Shown here in pieces: positions 40,989-50,019 of a DNA stretch of 64,000 nt. The translations under genes and the position numbers were made by a program. The first letter of the stretch is position 1; every line of letters starts with the position of its first letter. This stretch comes from Leifsonia shinshuensis (GTDB taxonomy: Bacteria; Actinomycetota; Actinomycetes; Actinomycetales; Microbacteriaceae). The stretch is from the NCBI RefSeq assembly GCF_013410375.1, contig NZ_JACCFL010000001.1, forward strand, positions 4,030,001 through 4,094,000, written 5' to 3'. Under the pieces are notes generated by a model. It was not told where the DNA came from. It saw only the letters and a program-made list of their open reading frames with translations, and made no database searches.

Positions 40989-41603
40989 TCACCCCACCTC
41001 GTAGGTCAGGTGCGTAGCCGTCGTCGTGACCACGACCTCCCGCTGCACGAGCTCGCGGGGCTGGGTGCCCGTGAACAGCGGCGTTCCCGCGCCCAGGATG
41101 ATCGGCGAGAGGTGCAGGACCAGCGTGTCCACGAGGCCAGCGGCGAGCGCCGAGCCCACGAGGGCGCCTCCGCCCATGAGGATCGCGTCCAGGTCGGCGC
41201 CGCGCGCGGCCGATGCGGCTTCGGCGGCCTTCCGCGCTGCGGCGACCGCGTCGGACAAGCCCGTCGTTACGAACGTCCAGTCTAGCCCGGTGAGACGCAC
41301 CGACGGCGGCGCGGCGCTCGTGGCGACCACGAACGGCGGCTTCCCGACCTCCGTGGCGCCGTAGCCCAGCTCGTCGCTCCAGCCGCCGGGGCCGTCGACG
41401 ACGTCGAACAGGTTGCGGCCCATGACGACCGCGCCGGAGCGCTCGGTCGCGGCGGCGAGGATGCGCTTGTCGCCGGGGTCGTCGGAGAACACCCAGCGGT
41501 GCAGCGGCTCTCCCCCGGTGCCGAGCCCGTTGCCGGGGCCGGCGTCGGGGCCGGTCACGTACCCGTCGAGGGAGACGGTGATGTCGGCGACGACCCTGGT
41601 CAT
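40989..41603 (-). CDS. dihydrofolate reductase family protein (RibD C-terminal-like)
   Basis: A 204-aa protein of the RibD C-terminal/DHFR-like superfamily common in actinobacteria. It begins MTRVVADITVSLDGYVTGPD and contains GAVVMGRNLFDVVDG and LMGGGALVGSALAAGLVDTL, the NADPH-binding pattern. It is the last of three leftward genes after an ArsR regulator and an SRPBCC protein. Substrate unknown; it should not be taken for the folate enzyme. Confidence 0.88.
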   Translation of the reverse strand: MTRVVADITVSLDGYVTGPDAGPGNGLGTGGEPLHRWVFSDDPGDKRILAAATERSGAVVMGRNLFDVVDGPGGWSDELGYGATEVGKPPFVVATSAAPPSVRLTGLDWTFVTTGLSDAVAAARKAAEAASAARGADLDAILMGGGALVGSALAAGLVDTLVLHLSPIILGAGTPLFTGTQPRELVQREVVVTTTATHLTYEVG

Positions 41604-41608
41604 CGCGA

Positions 41609-42085
41609 TCAGGCCCGCGCCAGGAGCTCGTCGAGCTTCTCGTAGCCTTCGCGCATCCCGTACTCCATGCCGGAGGCGACCATGGCCTCCAGCGCCTCCT
41701 TGGAGGGGAACACCGAGTGGCCGACGAGCCGGGAGCGGCCGCCGGGCAGCGGCTCGAAGCGCAGCGTGTCGATGCTGACCTCGTTGGGCGCGCCGAGGAA
41801 CTCGAAGGTCTGGATGATGAGCTCGTTCTCGACGACGGTGTGGATGACGCCGCGGAAGGCGTAGACCGTGCCGTCCTCGTCCTTCTGCTCGAAGGCGTAG
41901 CCTCCACCGGTGCGGAAGTCCCAGTGGGTGATCGCGTTGTCGAGCCTGCGCGGGCCGATCCACTGCACGTACAGGTCGGGGTCGGCGTGCGCGCGGAAGA
42001 CCGCCTCGACGGGAGCTTCGAACTCCCGGGTGATGTCGGCGTACGAGGTGCCGGGTACGGCATCGATGACGACCGGGTTGGTCAT
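41609..42085 (-). CDS. SRPBCC family protein (AHSA1-like)
   Basis: A 158-aa START/Bet v1-like protein. The ligand-binding fold begins ITREFEAPVEAVFRAHADPD and includes GGGYAFEQKDEDGTVYAFRG and a C-terminal helix (ALEAMVASGMEYGMREGYEK). A strong AAGGAGAAGG ribosome site precedes the ATG. It overlaps the ArsR gene by 4 bp; the ArsR-SRPBCC pair is a common actinobacterial unit of unclear role. Confidence 0.88.
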   Translation of the reverse strand: MTNPVVIDAVPGTSYADITREFEAPVEAVFRAHADPDLYVQWIGPRRLDNAITHWDFRTGGGYAFEQKDEDGTVYAFRGVIHTVVENELIIQTFEFLGAPNEVSIDTLRFEPLPGGRSRLVGHSVFPSKEALEAMVASGMEYGMREGYEKLDELLARA

Positions 42086-42447
42086 GATTCCTTCTCCTTG
42101 ATTCGCTTGCTCTGTTCTGGTGAGGGTGCCGGAGGCGCCGCGAGCAGGGCGTCGAGCCTGCGGTACTGCCGTTCCGCCTCCAGGCGGTACCGATCGATCC
42201 ACGACGTGAGGCGCTCCAGCGCGGCGGCGTCGAGGTGGACGGGGCGGCGCTGTGCCTCGCGCGTGCGCCAGACCAGCCCGGCCGACTCCAGCACGCTGAT
42301 GTGCTTGGAGACGGCCTGCAGGGTGATGTCGAACGGCTCGGCCAGCTCGTTCACCGTCGCCGGCCCCCGGCTGAGCCGCGCCACCATCGCGCGTCGCACC
42401 GGGTCGGACAGGGCCGCGAAGGCCCTGTCGAGCGCGTCGTCCACCAT
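42082..42447 (-). CDS. ArsR family transcriptional regulator
   Basis: A 121-aa winged-helix repressor (ALDRAFAALSDPVRRAMVAR, then LAEPFDITLQAVSKHISVLE). It lacks the Cys pairs of metal sensors, so it belongs to the metal-independent ArsR group that accompanies SRPBCC proteins. The ATG at 42447 is used; a TTG at 42453 is possible. A palindrome lies just upstream and probably mediates autorepression. Confidence 0.88.
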   Translation of the reverse strand: MVDDALDRAFAALSDPVRRAMVARLSRGPATVNELAEPFDITLQAVSKHISVLESAGLVWRTREAQRRPVHLDAAALERLTSWIDRYRLEAERQYRRLDALLAAPPAPSPEQSKRIKEKES

Positions 42448-42467
42448 AATCAACCTGCTTATTTATC

Positions 42468-42483
42468 AATCAATCGGTTGATT
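42468..42483. promoter_or_regulatory. AATCAA-TCGG-TTGATT palindrome upstream of arsR-type gene
   Basis: A 16-bp inverted repeat, 20 bp upstream of the ArsR start; a second AATCAACC at 42448-42455 pairs with GGTTGATT. Likely autoregulatory operator. Confidence 0.6.
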
Positions 42484-42536
42484 AGAGGATAGAACGCGGC
42501 GAACGGCCCGTCAACCCTCCATGGGAGGCGGCTCCA

Positions 42537-43181
42537 TCAGCGGTGCAGCGGGGCGCTCTCGACGCCGGGGACGGCGCCCGTGTAGTCCCGGAGCCGCTCG
42601 AGGCCCTCGGTCGTGGCGGAGGAGTGGCCGCCCACGACGACGACCCGGGCGCCGGACGCGACGGCGGCCGCCAGGCCGGCCTCGGCGTCCTCGAAGACGA
42701 CGCAGCTCCGGATCGGCACGCCGAGCCGCTCGGCGGCGAGCAGGTAGCCCTGCGGGTCCGGCTTGCCGCGGGAGACGTCCTCGGCGGCGACCAGGACGCC
42801 GGGGACGGGGACGCCGGCGGCCCGCAGCCGCGCCACGGCCAGTTCGCGCGGCGCGCTCGTGACGATCGCCACCGGCACGGCGGCGTCGGCGAGCGCCGCC
42901 AGCAGCGCGGCGGCCCCCGGCACCTCCACGATGCCGTCCGTCCGTGTCACCTCCTCGGCGACGAGCCCAGCAACCAACTCGGCGCGGCGCTCGGCCGGCA
43001 GGTCCGGCAGAAGGTGCGCGACGGTGTCGGCCGCCTGCCTGCCGTGCGCGTAGGCGAGGATCTCGGCGGGGTCGAGGTCGTGGCGCCGGCCGAACTCGCT
43101 CCAGACGGCTTCGACCACGGCGTGCGAGTCGACGAGCGTGCCGTCCATATCGAAGAGGAATCCGGATGCGCTGATCTCCAT
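42537..43181 (-). CDS. HAD-IA family phosphatase (sugar phosphatase-like)
   Basis: A 214-aa HAD hydrolase. Motif I FLFDMDGTLVDS carries the nucleophile Asp, motif II is VAIVTSAP, the Lys is in RGKPDPQGYLLAAERL, and motif IV is CVVFEDAEAGLAAAVASGA. The cap domain is inserted after motif I (subclass IA), as in YfbT/YniC sugar phosphatases. It stands alone between the ArsR set and a small unknown gene. Confidence 0.88.
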   Translation of the reverse strand: MEISASGFLFDMDGTLVDSHAVVEAVWSEFGRRHDLDPAEILAYAHGRQAADTVAHLLPDLPAERRAELVAGLVAEEVTRTDGIVEVPGAAALLAALADAAVPVAIVTSAPRELAVARLRAAGVPVPGVLVAAEDVSRGKPDPQGYLLAAERLGVPIRSCVVFEDAEAGLAAAVASGARVVVVGGHSSATTEGLERLRDYTGAVPGVESAPLHR

Positions 43182-43231
43182 CGGACCAGCCTAGGCGGCG
43201 CCCGCGACCGGACGACGCGGGCTGCCGTGGA

Positions 43232-43453
43232 TCAGCGTCCGGTGCTCCGGGCGTCCTGCGCGGCGCGCAGGTCGGCGAGGCCCCGCTCGGTCTCGCGGGT
43301 GACGCGGCCCCCACGCGCGGCGACCGCCGCGGGGAGCCAATCGCTCAGCACGAAGCGGCGGCGTCGCGGCGGGACCGGCTCGCCGCCGTTGGTGCGGACC
43401 GGGCGGGCCACCCAGCCATGTTCGATTCCTTGTGCCCAGGTTCCGTTTGCCAT
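43232..43453 (-). CDS. 73-aa protein of unknown function
   Basis: A basic 73-aa protein (MANGTWAQGIEHGWVARPVR, ending AAQDARSTGR). It has no membrane segment or recognisable domain. The ATG at 43453 is preferred; the frame continues upstream to the start of the divergent GlxA-type gene. The shared 86-bp gap with an inverted repeat suggests control by that regulator. Confidence 0.55.
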   Translation of the reverse strand: MANGTWAQGIEHGWVARPVRTNGGEPVPPRRRRFVLSDWLPAAVAARGGRVTRETERGLADLRAAQDARSTGR

Positions 43454-43503
43454 GACCTCAACGTTACGAGCGAAAATATTCGGCCACCAGATGGCTTCAG
43501 GTC

Positions 43504-43519
43504 TATCTTCGCAAAGATA
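43504..43519. promoter_or_regulatory. TATCTT-CGCA-AAGATA operator with leaderless promoter
   Basis: A perfect 6-bp inverted repeat lies 8 bp upstream of a TACACT -10 box (43527-43532). The ATG at 43540 follows 7 nt after that box, which fits a leaderless transcript. Likely autoregulatory site for the GlxA-type gene. Confidence 0.5.
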
Positions 43520-43539
43520 CGGCCAGTACACTGGACGGC

Positions 43540-44490
43540 ATGTTGAAGCGTGTGGCTGTGCCCGTCATCGACGAGTTCGCGATGTTCGAGTTCGGCGTCA
43601 TCTGCGAGGTGTTCGGCCTCGACCGCAGCTACGCCGGGATCGCGCCGTTCGACTTCCGGGTCTGCTCGGCGACCCCGGGCGAGCCCATCCGGAACGAGAT
43701 CGGCGTCCAGCTGATCGCGCCCTACGGGCTGGAGGCGATGGAGGACGCCGACCTCATCGCCGTGCCGGCCGCCACGATCCGCGACGAGTACCCGGAGGAG
43801 CTGCTCGACGGCCTCCGCCGCGCGCACGCCCGGGGCGCCATTCTGCTCAGCGTCTGCTCCGGCGCCTTCGTGCTCGGCGCCGCCGGCCTCCTCGACGGCC
43901 GCGTGTGCACGACGCACTGGCGCCACGCCGACGCCCTCCAGGAGCGCTTCCCGCTCGCGAAGGTGGACCCCGACGTGCTGTTCATCGACGACGGCACGAT
44001 CATCACGAGCGCGGGCACCTCCGCGGGCATCGACGCCTGCCTCCACCTGGTCCGGCGCGAGCTCGGCAGCGCGATCGCCAACACCATCGCGCGCAACATG
44101 GTCGTCCCGCCGCAGCGCGACGGCGGCCAGCGGCAGTACATCGAGAAGCCGGTCTCCGACTGCGAGGACGACACCTTCAGCGAACTGCTAGACCACCTCA
44201 GCACCACGCTGGACGAGAACCACACGGTGTCCGGCCTCGCCGCCCGCACCCACATGTCGACCAGGAGCTTCTCCCGCCGCTTCGTCGCCGAAACCGGGGT
44301 GCCGCCGATGCAGTGGCTCACGACGCAGCGCGTCCTGCACGCCCGCCTGCTGCTGGAGACCACCGACCTCGCCGTCGAGGAGGTCGCGCGTCGCAGCGGC
44401 TTCGCCAGCGCCACCCTGCTGCGGCACCACTTCGACGCCGAGGTGGGCGTGCCGCCGACCCGCTACCGCGCGGCCTTCGCCCAGCGCTGA
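43540..44490 (+). CDS. GlxA family transcriptional regulator (DJ-1/PfpI domain plus AraC HTH)
   Basis: A 316-aa protein. Residues 1-170 form a DJ-1/PfpI-like domain with the nucleophile-elbow motif LLSVCSGAFVLGAAGLLDGR, and residues about 210-316 form the AraC DNA-binding domain (LAARTHMSTRSFSRRFVAET, then VARRSGFASATLLRHHFDAE). Such proteins regulate nitrogen or osmolyte metabolism in relatives, but the ligand is unknown. It is divergent from the 73-aa gene. Confidence 0.88.
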   Translation: MLKRVAVPVIDEFAMFEFGVICEVFGLDRSYAGIAPFDFRVCSATPGEPIRNEIGVQLIAPYGLEAMEDADLIAVPAATIRDEYPEELLDGLRRAHARGAILLSVCSGAFVLGAAGLLDGRVCTTHWRHADALQERFPLAKVDPDVLFIDDGTIITSAGTSAGIDACLHLVRRELGSAIANTIARNMVVPPQRDGGQRQYIEKPVSDCEDDTFSELLDHLSTTLDENHTVSGLAARTHMSTRSFSRRFVAETGVPPMQWLTTQRVLHARLLLETTDLAVEEVARRSGFASATLLRHHFDAEVGVPPTRYRAAFAQR

Positions 44491-44571
44491 CCTGCGGGCC
44501 GCCCGGGCGGGGAATGAACCGGCCGCCCACGGGTTGAGTCGAGAGCACGACCCCGACGGAAGGACTCCCGC

Positions 44572-45516
44572 ATGGCCACCCAGATCCAGTACGACCGCCT
44601 CGGCGACCCCGACGTGCTCGAGGTGGCGGCGGTGCCGGATCCTGTCGCCCCGGAGGGCGGTGTGGTGGTCGCGGTGCGCGCCGCCGGCGTCAACCCGATC
44701 GACGGAAAGCTCCGCAGCGGCTCGCGGCCGAGCGCTCCGATCACGGCGCCCCGCGTGCCGGGCAGCGACGCCGCCGGCGTCGTGGTCGCGGTCGGCCCGG
44801 GAGTGGACAACTGGGCTCCGGGCGATCACGTCGTGGTGCGCGGCGCGCACGGCGCCTACACGACGCACCTGGTCGCCCCGGCCTCCCACCTGGTCCGCAA
44901 GCCCGCCGCGGTGACCTGGGAGCAGGCGGCCGCGATCGGAGTCCCGGTCGGCACCGCCCACCAGGCCCTCGTGTCGCTGGGGGTCGGACCGGGGATCACG
45001 CTGCTCGTCCACGGCGGTTCCGGCAGTGTCGGCCGGGCCGCGATCCAGCTCGCCCGCCGGATGGGCGCCACGGTGGTCGCGACCGCGTCCCCGGCCAACC
45101 ACGAGCGGCTGCGCGAGCTCGGCGCGATCCCGGTCGCGTACGGTCCGGGCTTGCTCGACCGGCTCCGCGCGGCCGCGCCGGACGGCTACGACCTCATCCT
45201 CGACGCGATCGGCTCCGACGAGGCACTGGAGGCCTCCTTCGCCCTCGTCGACGACCGCTCGCGGATCGGGACGATCGTGGTCGGCCCGCGCGCGGAAGAG
45301 CTCGGCATCCGCGCCTGGGGCGGCGGGAACCCGGTGCCGATGACCGCGGACGAGCTCCGGCTGCGCGACGAGGCCTACGCCCTTGCGCTCGACCTGATCG
45401 CCGACGGCGCGTTCGAGGTGGACATCGCCCGCACGTTCCCGCTCGCGGAGGCCGCCGAGGCAGCGCGGCTGGTGGAGTCGGGGCACCCCGGCGGCAAGGT
45501 CATCCTGCTCCCGTAG
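44572..45516 (+). CDS. NADP-dependent oxidoreductase, quinone oxidoreductase type (MDR)
   Basis: A 314-aa zinc-independent medium-chain reductase. The N-terminal GroES-like domain (AAGVNPIDGKLRSG, PRVPGSDAAGVVVAVGPGVD) and the Rossmann motif LVHGGSGSVGRAAIQLAR are clear, and the C-terminal AAEAARLVESGHPGGKVILL ends the family normally. No structural zinc Cys set is present. The likely role is reduction of quinones or enones. Confidence 0.9.
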   Translation: MATQIQYDRLGDPDVLEVAAVPDPVAPEGGVVVAVRAAGVNPIDGKLRSGSRPSAPITAPRVPGSDAAGVVVAVGPGVDNWAPGDHVVVRGAHGAYTTHLVAPASHLVRKPAAVTWEQAAAIGVPVGTAHQALVSLGVGPGITLLVHGGSGSVGRAAIQLARRMGATVVATASPANHERLRELGAIPVAYGPGLLDRLRAAAPDGYDLILDAIGSDEALEASFALVDDRSRIGTIVVGPRAEELGIRAWGGGNPVPMTADELRLRDEAYALALDLIADGAFEVDIARTFPLAEAAEAARLVESGHPGGKVILLP

Positions 45517-45534
45517 GCGGATGACCCCGGCCGC

Positions 45535-45807
45535 TCAGTGGTGCAGCAGGCGGCGGTGCACAGCGTGCGCGACCGGGAGGTCGTCGCCGCGGTAGTGCTT
45601 TAGCAGCCTCCAGTTGCGGAGGGCCACCTGGGTGAAGACCAGCACCGTCACGACGCCGCACACCACGATCCCCCACGCCCGCGGGTTCTCTCCCTCGGTG
45701 GGGATGAGGACGGTGAGGACGATCGTGGAGACCAGCGCGAGGACGGCGAACACCGCACCCAGCCCGACGCGACGCCACGCCCGGGCGCGCTCCACACGGT
45801 CGCCCAT
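45535..45807 (-). CDS. 90-aa membrane protein
   Basis: Two hydrophobic segments (GLGAVFAVLALVSTIVLTVL and GIVVCGVVTVLVFTQVALRN) separated by a short loop, with basic ends. The ATG at 45807 is used, without a strong ribosome site. It is read in the same direction as the membrane protein at 45818. No family recognised. Confidence 0.65.
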   Translation of the reverse strand: MGDRVERARAWRRVGLGAVFAVLALVSTIVLTVLIPTEGENPRAWGIVVCGVVTVLVFTQVALRNWRLLKHYRGDDLPVAHAVHRRLLHH

Positions 45808-45817
45808 GCTGCGCAAG

Positions 45818-46354
45818 CTACTCCGCGTGACGTGAGTGCGCCAGATCGTAGACGCGGCTCCATCCGAGTTCGAAGCCGACTTCGTCGATGCGCCCCTCCT
45901 GGCGGGCGCGCTCCAGCGCGAGGAGGGCGGCGAGGGAGGCCGTGACCAGCTGCTCCTCGCCGTAGGTCTCGTGCTGCTCGCCGACCGAGACCGTGGAGCA
46001 CCGGATCACCCGGCACTCCGGCCACACGCGCCGGGTCGCGACCAGGGCGACCACGAATCCCGCCACGTAGACGACCACCATCGCGCCGATCGCGACCACC
46101 GCGGGCGCGGGCGCCAGGACGAAGGCGGGCAGGAGCGCGAGCAGGCCGCCCGCGGCCGGCCAGCGCCGCCGGAAGACGATGGCGCGCCGCTGGGAGCTGG
46201 TCGTCCCCGGCGGGTAGACGACGAGCCGCCGCGCGGAGACGCCCGTGCGCGCGGTGTACAGGGCGGAGGTCTCCTCGAACCAGCCCCAGCGGTGGGCGCC
46301 TTCGAGGAATCGGGCCGTCCTGCTGCGCGCGGGAGGTCGCTCGATCGTGGTCAC
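45818..46354 (-). CDS. 178-aa membrane protein of unknown function
   Basis: The N-terminal cytoplasmic part (FLEGAHRWGWFEETSALYTA) is followed by a hydrophobic region with two spans (GGLLALLPAFVLAPAPAVVA and AIGAMVVVYVAGFVVALVAT), then a soluble C-terminal half. It resembles conserved hypothetical membrane proteins of Microbacteriaceae (a DUF6611-like pattern is possible). Followed by the 90-aa membrane gene. Confidence 0.68.
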   Translation of the reverse strand: MTTIERPPARSRTARFLEGAHRWGWFEETSALYTARTGVSARRLVVYPPGTTSSQRRAIVFRRRWPAAGGLLALLPAFVLAPAPAVVAIGAMVVVYVAGFVVALVATRRVWPECRVIRCSTVSVGEQHETYGEEQLVTASLAALLALERARQEGRIDEVGFELGWSRVYDLAHSRHAE

Positions 46355-46464
46355 GGCTACCGGTTTACGCCGGGCGGAAGCGGGTGGCGCGCATCCTCAC
46401 GGAATCCATGCGCGGAGCGGCCGGATACCAACGCTCCGCACACGCGAGGCGGGCGCGGGGCTGG

Positions 46465-46644
46465 TCATTCGGCCGGGGCGGAGTCGCCGAACCGCTCCCG
46501 CCATTCGGCGTAGGTGTGGTCGCGTCCCAGCGGGCACTCGCAGCGGATCAGGATCGGCTGCCCCGTCACCATGCTCGTCGCGCGCTCGACGTGCGGCACG
46601 ACCGGTCCGGCTGCGGACGGGAGGGTGTGGGACGTCGTGTTCAT
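46465..46644 (-). CDS. 59-aa small protein with paired cysteines
   Basis: A frame of 59 codons from ATG at 46644 to TGA at 46465: MNTTSHTLPSAAGPVVPHVE at the start and RCECPLGRDHTYAEWRERFG near the end. The CEC and His spacing suggest a small metal site. There is no Shine-Dalgarno site, so the call rests on codon pattern and composition. Confidence 0.55.
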   Translation of the reverse strand: MNTTSHTLPSAAGPVVPHVERATSMVTGQPILIRCECPLGRDHTYAEWRERFGDSAPAE

Positions 46645-46794
46645 GGAGCGAGTATCGGGGCCGCCGGCGGGCGTCGCGCCGCCCGGAGCGGGAGAGAGCG
46701 GCGGATTTCACCTGGAGTATCGCGTCGCGGGGATTTCAGCGCGTGCGCGGAAGCGGGGAGGCGCGTCGTCGGGGGTCGCTGCCAGGATGTGGGC

Positions 46795-47193
46795 ATGGCC
46801 GTCACCTTCCTCCAGCCGGACGGGCTCGTCCGCAGCCCCGCCTTCAGCCATGTCGCCGTCGTCCCGCCGGGCTCGGCGACCGTCTACCTCGGCGGCCAGA
46901 ACGGCGTCGACGAGACCGGTGCGCTGGTCTCGCCGGAGGTCGGCCCGCAGGCCGCCCGCGCCCTCGACAACGCGTGCGTCGCCCTCGCCGCGGCGGGCGC
47001 CGGCCTCGACGATGTCGTGCAGTGGTTCGTCCTCATCGACGCGGGCGCCGATCTGCGCGCGGCGTACGGCGCCATCGCGGCCCGGCTCGCGCGGGACGGC
47101 GCTCCTCCCCTGGTGACGGCCTCCCGCGTCGCGGGGCTCGGCGTGCCGGGCGCGCTGATCGAGATCAGCGCGATCGCGGCGGTGCCGGCGTGA
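46795..47193 (+). CDS. RidA family protein (YjgF/UK114)
   Basis: A 132-aa RidA-like protein. The family core is present (VYLGGQNGVDETGALVSPEV, then ALDNACVALAAAGAGLDDVV, and VAGLGVPGALIEISAIAAVP). Family members hydrolyse reactive enamines or imines; the conserved catalytic Arg is seen in VTASRVAG only approximately. The stop codon is the first bases of a 14-bp tandem repeat. Confidence 0.85.
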   Translation: MAVTFLQPDGLVRSPAFSHVAVVPPGSATVYLGGQNGVDETGALVSPEVGPQAARALDNACVALAAAGAGLDDVVQWFVLIDAGADLRAAYGAIAARLARDGAPPLVTASRVAGLGVPGALIEISAIAAVPA

Positions 47194-47274
47194 GCGGGCG
47201 GGGCTGAGCGGGCGGGGCTGAGCGGTCGGGGCTGATCCGTCTGCGCTGATTCGTCCGGGCTGATCCGTCCCGGC
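47191..47274. repeat. six tandem copies of a 14-bp repeat
   Basis: Units start at 47191, 47205, 47219, 47233, 47247 and 47261. The first two are identical (TGAGCGGGCGGGGC), the third differs by one base, and the last three have drifted to the TGATYCGTCYGSGC form. The repeat begins exactly at the RidA stop codon and ends 12 bp before a terminator. Confidence 0.85.
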
Positions 47275-47286
47275 GCGCGGACGGGA

Positions 47287-47317
47287 AGCCCCCGCCCGGG
47301 ATGACGGGGCGGGGGCT
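47287..47317. terminator. bidirectional GC-rich hairpin between ridA-type and csbD-type genes
   Basis: AGCCCCCGCCC (47287-47297) pairs with GGGCGGGGGCT (47307-47317) around a 9-nt loop. It lies between two converging genes. No long T-run follows on either side. Confidence 0.65.
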
Positions 47318-47331
47318 GCTCGTGGGGCCGG

Positions 47332-47505
47332 TCAGTGCTTGAAGGCGTCCTTCACCTTCTCGCCGGCGTTCTTGAGGTCCGCCTTGACCTGGTCCCCCTT
47401 GCCTTCGGCCTCGAGGTCCCGGTCGCCGGTCGCCTTGCCGGTCGCCTCCTTGGCCTTGCCGCCCGCGTTCTGAGCGGTGTTCTCGATCTTGTCGTCGAGT
47501 CCCAT
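47332..47505 (-). CDS. CsbD family stress protein
   Basis: A 57-aa hydrophilic protein: MGLDDKIENTAQNAGGKAKE, then ATGKATGDRDLEAEGKGDQV and a Lys-rich end. This is the complete CsbD pattern (a general stress protein of unknown mechanism). It is divergent from treY. Confidence 0.9.
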   Translation of the reverse strand: MGLDDKIENTAQNAGGKAKEATGKATGDRDLEAEGKGDQVKADLKNAGEKVKDAFKH

Positions 47506-47688
47506 GGTTGTCCCCTTTCGCTCGGGTCGGCACCGACGTTCCCACCGTGCGGCGGGCGCGTCCAGAACGCACAGGTGACCGCTTTTTTCAATCCCCTCCG
47601 TTCCCTCACAGCCGGTCGTAGTGACCGGTTCTCCACCGGAATGTCCAGCCCCTTCCAGCGCGGAGCGGTGCGCGAAAGAATCCTTGGT

Positions 47689-50019
47689 GTGAGCCAAGAC
47701 GTCCCCGAGAACACCTACCGCCTCCAGATCACGCCCGGATTCACACTGCGGGACGCCACCCAAGTGCTCGACTATCTGCGGCGCCTCGGCGTCGACGCCG
47801 TCTACCTGTCGCCGCTGCTGCAGTCGGCGGCCGGGTCCGACCACGGCTACGACGTCGTCGATCCGACCCGGGTGGACGAGGCGCGCGGCGGCCCGGAGGC
47901 GCTCCGCGAGTTCGCCGACGCGGCCCATCTCCGCGGGTTCCGGGTCGTCGTCGACATCGTGCCCAACCATCTCGGCGTCGCCGTGCCGCACGAGAACCCC
48001 TGGTGGTGGGATGTCCTCCGATCCGGCCAGGGCTCGGCGTTCGCCGACCACTTCGACATCGACTGGGCGTTCGGCGGGGGCCGGCTGCGCCTCCCGGTGC
48101 TCGGCGACGGCCCCGACGAGCTCGACGCGCTGCGGGTGGTGGACGGCGAGCTGCGCTACTACGAGCACCGCTTCCCGCTCGCTCCCGGAACGGAGTTCGC
48201 GTCTCCGCGGGAAGTGCACGCGCGACAGCACTACGAGCTGATCTCCTGGCGCCGCGCGGACGCCGAGCTGAACTACCGCCGGTTCTTCGCGGTGAACTCG
48301 CTCGCCGGGCTGCGGGTGGAGGATCCGCGGGTGTTCGAGGCGACGCACGCCGAGATCGGGCGCTGGCTGCGCGAGGGCCTGGTCGACGGCCTCCGCGTGG
48401 ACCACCCCGACGGTCTGCGCGACCCCGGCGACTACCTGCGCCGGCTCGCCGGCCTCGCCGACGGGCGCCCGATCTGGGTCGAGAAGATCCTGGAGGGCGA
48501 CGAGCGCATCCCCGACTGGCCGATCGCCGGAACGACCGGCTACGACGCGCTCGGGATCGTCGACCGGGTGTTCGTCGACCCCGCGGGCGAGGAGCCGCTG
48601 ACCGCGCTGGCCGAGGAGCACGACGCGCGCGAGGAGAGCAGGGACTGGCCGGGCCTCGTCCACCGGCGCAAGCGCGCGGCGGCCGACGGGATCCTGCGGT
48701 CGGAGGTGCTGCGGGTGGTGCGAGAGCTCGGTTCGCCCGCGGGGGAACCGGATCCGGAGGCGGCGTCCGAGACCTGGGCGGACGCAGTGGCGGAACTGGC
48801 GGCGTGCTTCCCGGTCTACCGGAGCTACCTCCCGTTCGGCGCGGACCACCTGAGTGCGGCGCTCGACGCGGCGGCGGCCTCGCGGCCGGACCTGGCCGAC
48901 GCGCTGAACGGGGTGGGCGAGGCGTTCGCCCCGGGCCCTGACGGCGGCATCGCGCCGGCATCCGCACGGTTCCAGCAGACCAGCGGCGCGATCATGGCCA
49001 AAGGCGTCGAGGACAACGCCTTCTACCGGTACTCCCGGCTGGCCTCGCTGACGGAGGTGGGCGGCGATCCCAGCGAGTTCGCCCTCCCGGTCGGGGAGTT
49101 CCACCGGCTGCAGGAGCGGCGGCTGGCCGCGCTCCCGCACTCGCTGACGACGCTCAGCACGCACGACACCAAACGCAGCGAGGACACACGCGCGCGCATC
49201 GCCGTGCTCGCGGAGCTGCCGGAACGCTGGGGGCGCTTCCTCGCCGCCGTGCGCCTGCGCGTGTCGGTCGGCGACGGGTCGCTCGAGAACCTGCTCTGGC
49301 AGTCGATCGTCGGCGCCTGGCCCGCGTCGCGCGAGCGGCTGCACGCCTACGCGCTCAAGGCCGCACGCGAGGCCGGAGCGAGCACGAGCTGGGCCGATCC
49401 GGACGCGTCCTTCGAGGACGCGCTCGGCGAACTGGTCGACGCCGCCTTCGACGACGCGCGCGTTGCAGCGGAGGTGACCGCCATCGCAGCGATCCTCGAC
49501 GCGCCGGGAGCGAGCAACGGCCTCGGCGCCAAGCTGGTCCAACTGACGTTGCCCGGCGTCCCGGACGTGTACCAGGGGTCCGAGCGCTGGGAGCGCTCGC
49601 TGGTCGACCCGGACAACCGGCGGCCGGTGGAGTTCGACGCGGCGGCCGGGCTGCTCGCGCACCTCGACGAGGGCAGGCTGCCGCCGATCGACTCGTCGGG
49701 CGCGGCGAAGCTGCTGGTCACCTCCCGTGCGCTGCGGCTCCGCCGCGACCGGCCGGAGCTGTTCTCGGAGTACCGGCCGGTGACGGCCTCCGGCGACCGC
49801 GCGGACCACCTTGTGGCCTTCGACCGCGGCGGCGCGATCACGCTCGCGACCCGGCTGCCGGTCGGCTTGGCGGCGGCGGGAGGCTGGGGCGACACCTCGG
49901 TCGACCTCGGCGACGCCGCCCTCCGGGACGAGCTGACCGGTCGCGAGGTGAGCGGCCGGGTGCGTCTCGCCGAGCTCTTCGATCGGTACCCGGTGGCGCT
50001 GCTGGCGGTGGGCCGATGA
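47689..50019 (+). CDS. treY: malto-oligosyltrehalose synthase
   Basis: A 776-aa GH13 enzyme that rearranges the reducing end of maltodextrins into a trehalosyl unit. Typical segments: [55 protein letters not shown] with the nucleophile Asp, and [10 protein letters not shown] with the acid Glu, and [14 protein letters not shown]. The GTG at 47689 is preferred because it places TYRLQ near the N-terminus as in the family; an ATG at 47641 would add sixteen residues. First gene of treY-treZ, with an ATGA overlap. Confidence 0.93.
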   Translation: MSQDVPENTYRLQITPGFTLRDATQVLDYLRRLGVDAVYLSPLLQSAAGSDHGYDVVDPTRVDEARGGPEALREFADAAHLRGFRVVVDIVPNHLGVAVPHENPWWWDVLRSGQGSAFADHFDIDWAFGGGRLRLPVLGDGPDELDALRVVDGELRYYEHRFPLAPGTEFASPREVHARQHYELISWRRADAELNYRRFFAVNSLAGLRVEDPRVFEATHAEIGRWLREGLVDGLRVDHPDGLRDPGDYLRRLAGLADGRPIWVEKILEGDERIPDWPIAGTTGYDALGIVDRVFVDPAGEEPLTALAEEHDAREESRDWPGLVHRRKRAAADGILRSEVLRVVRELGSPAGEPDPEAASETWADAVAELAACFPVYRSYLPFGADHLSAALDAAAASRPDLADALNGVGEAFAPGPDGGIAPASARFQQTSGAIMAKGVEDNAFYRYSRLASLTEVGGDPSEFALPVGEFHRLQERRLAALPHSLTTLSTHDTKRSEDTRARIAVLAELPERWGRFLAAVRLRVSVGDGSLENLLWQSIVGAWPASRERLHAYALKAAREAGASTSWADPDASFEDALGELVDAAFDDARVAAEVTAIAAILDAPGASNGLGAKLVQLTLPGVPDVYQGSERWERSLVDPDNRRPVEFDAAAGLLAHLDEGRLPPIDSSGAAKLLVTSRALRLRRDRPELFSEYRPVTASGDRADHLVAFDRGGAITLATRLPVGLAAAGGWGDTSVDLGDAALRDELTGREVSGRVRLAELFDRYPVALLAVGR

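Noticed and set aside
42543..44537. A 664-codon plus-strand frame across the HAD and GlxA-type genes
   Set aside because: Wrong frame over two well-supported genes, biased composition.
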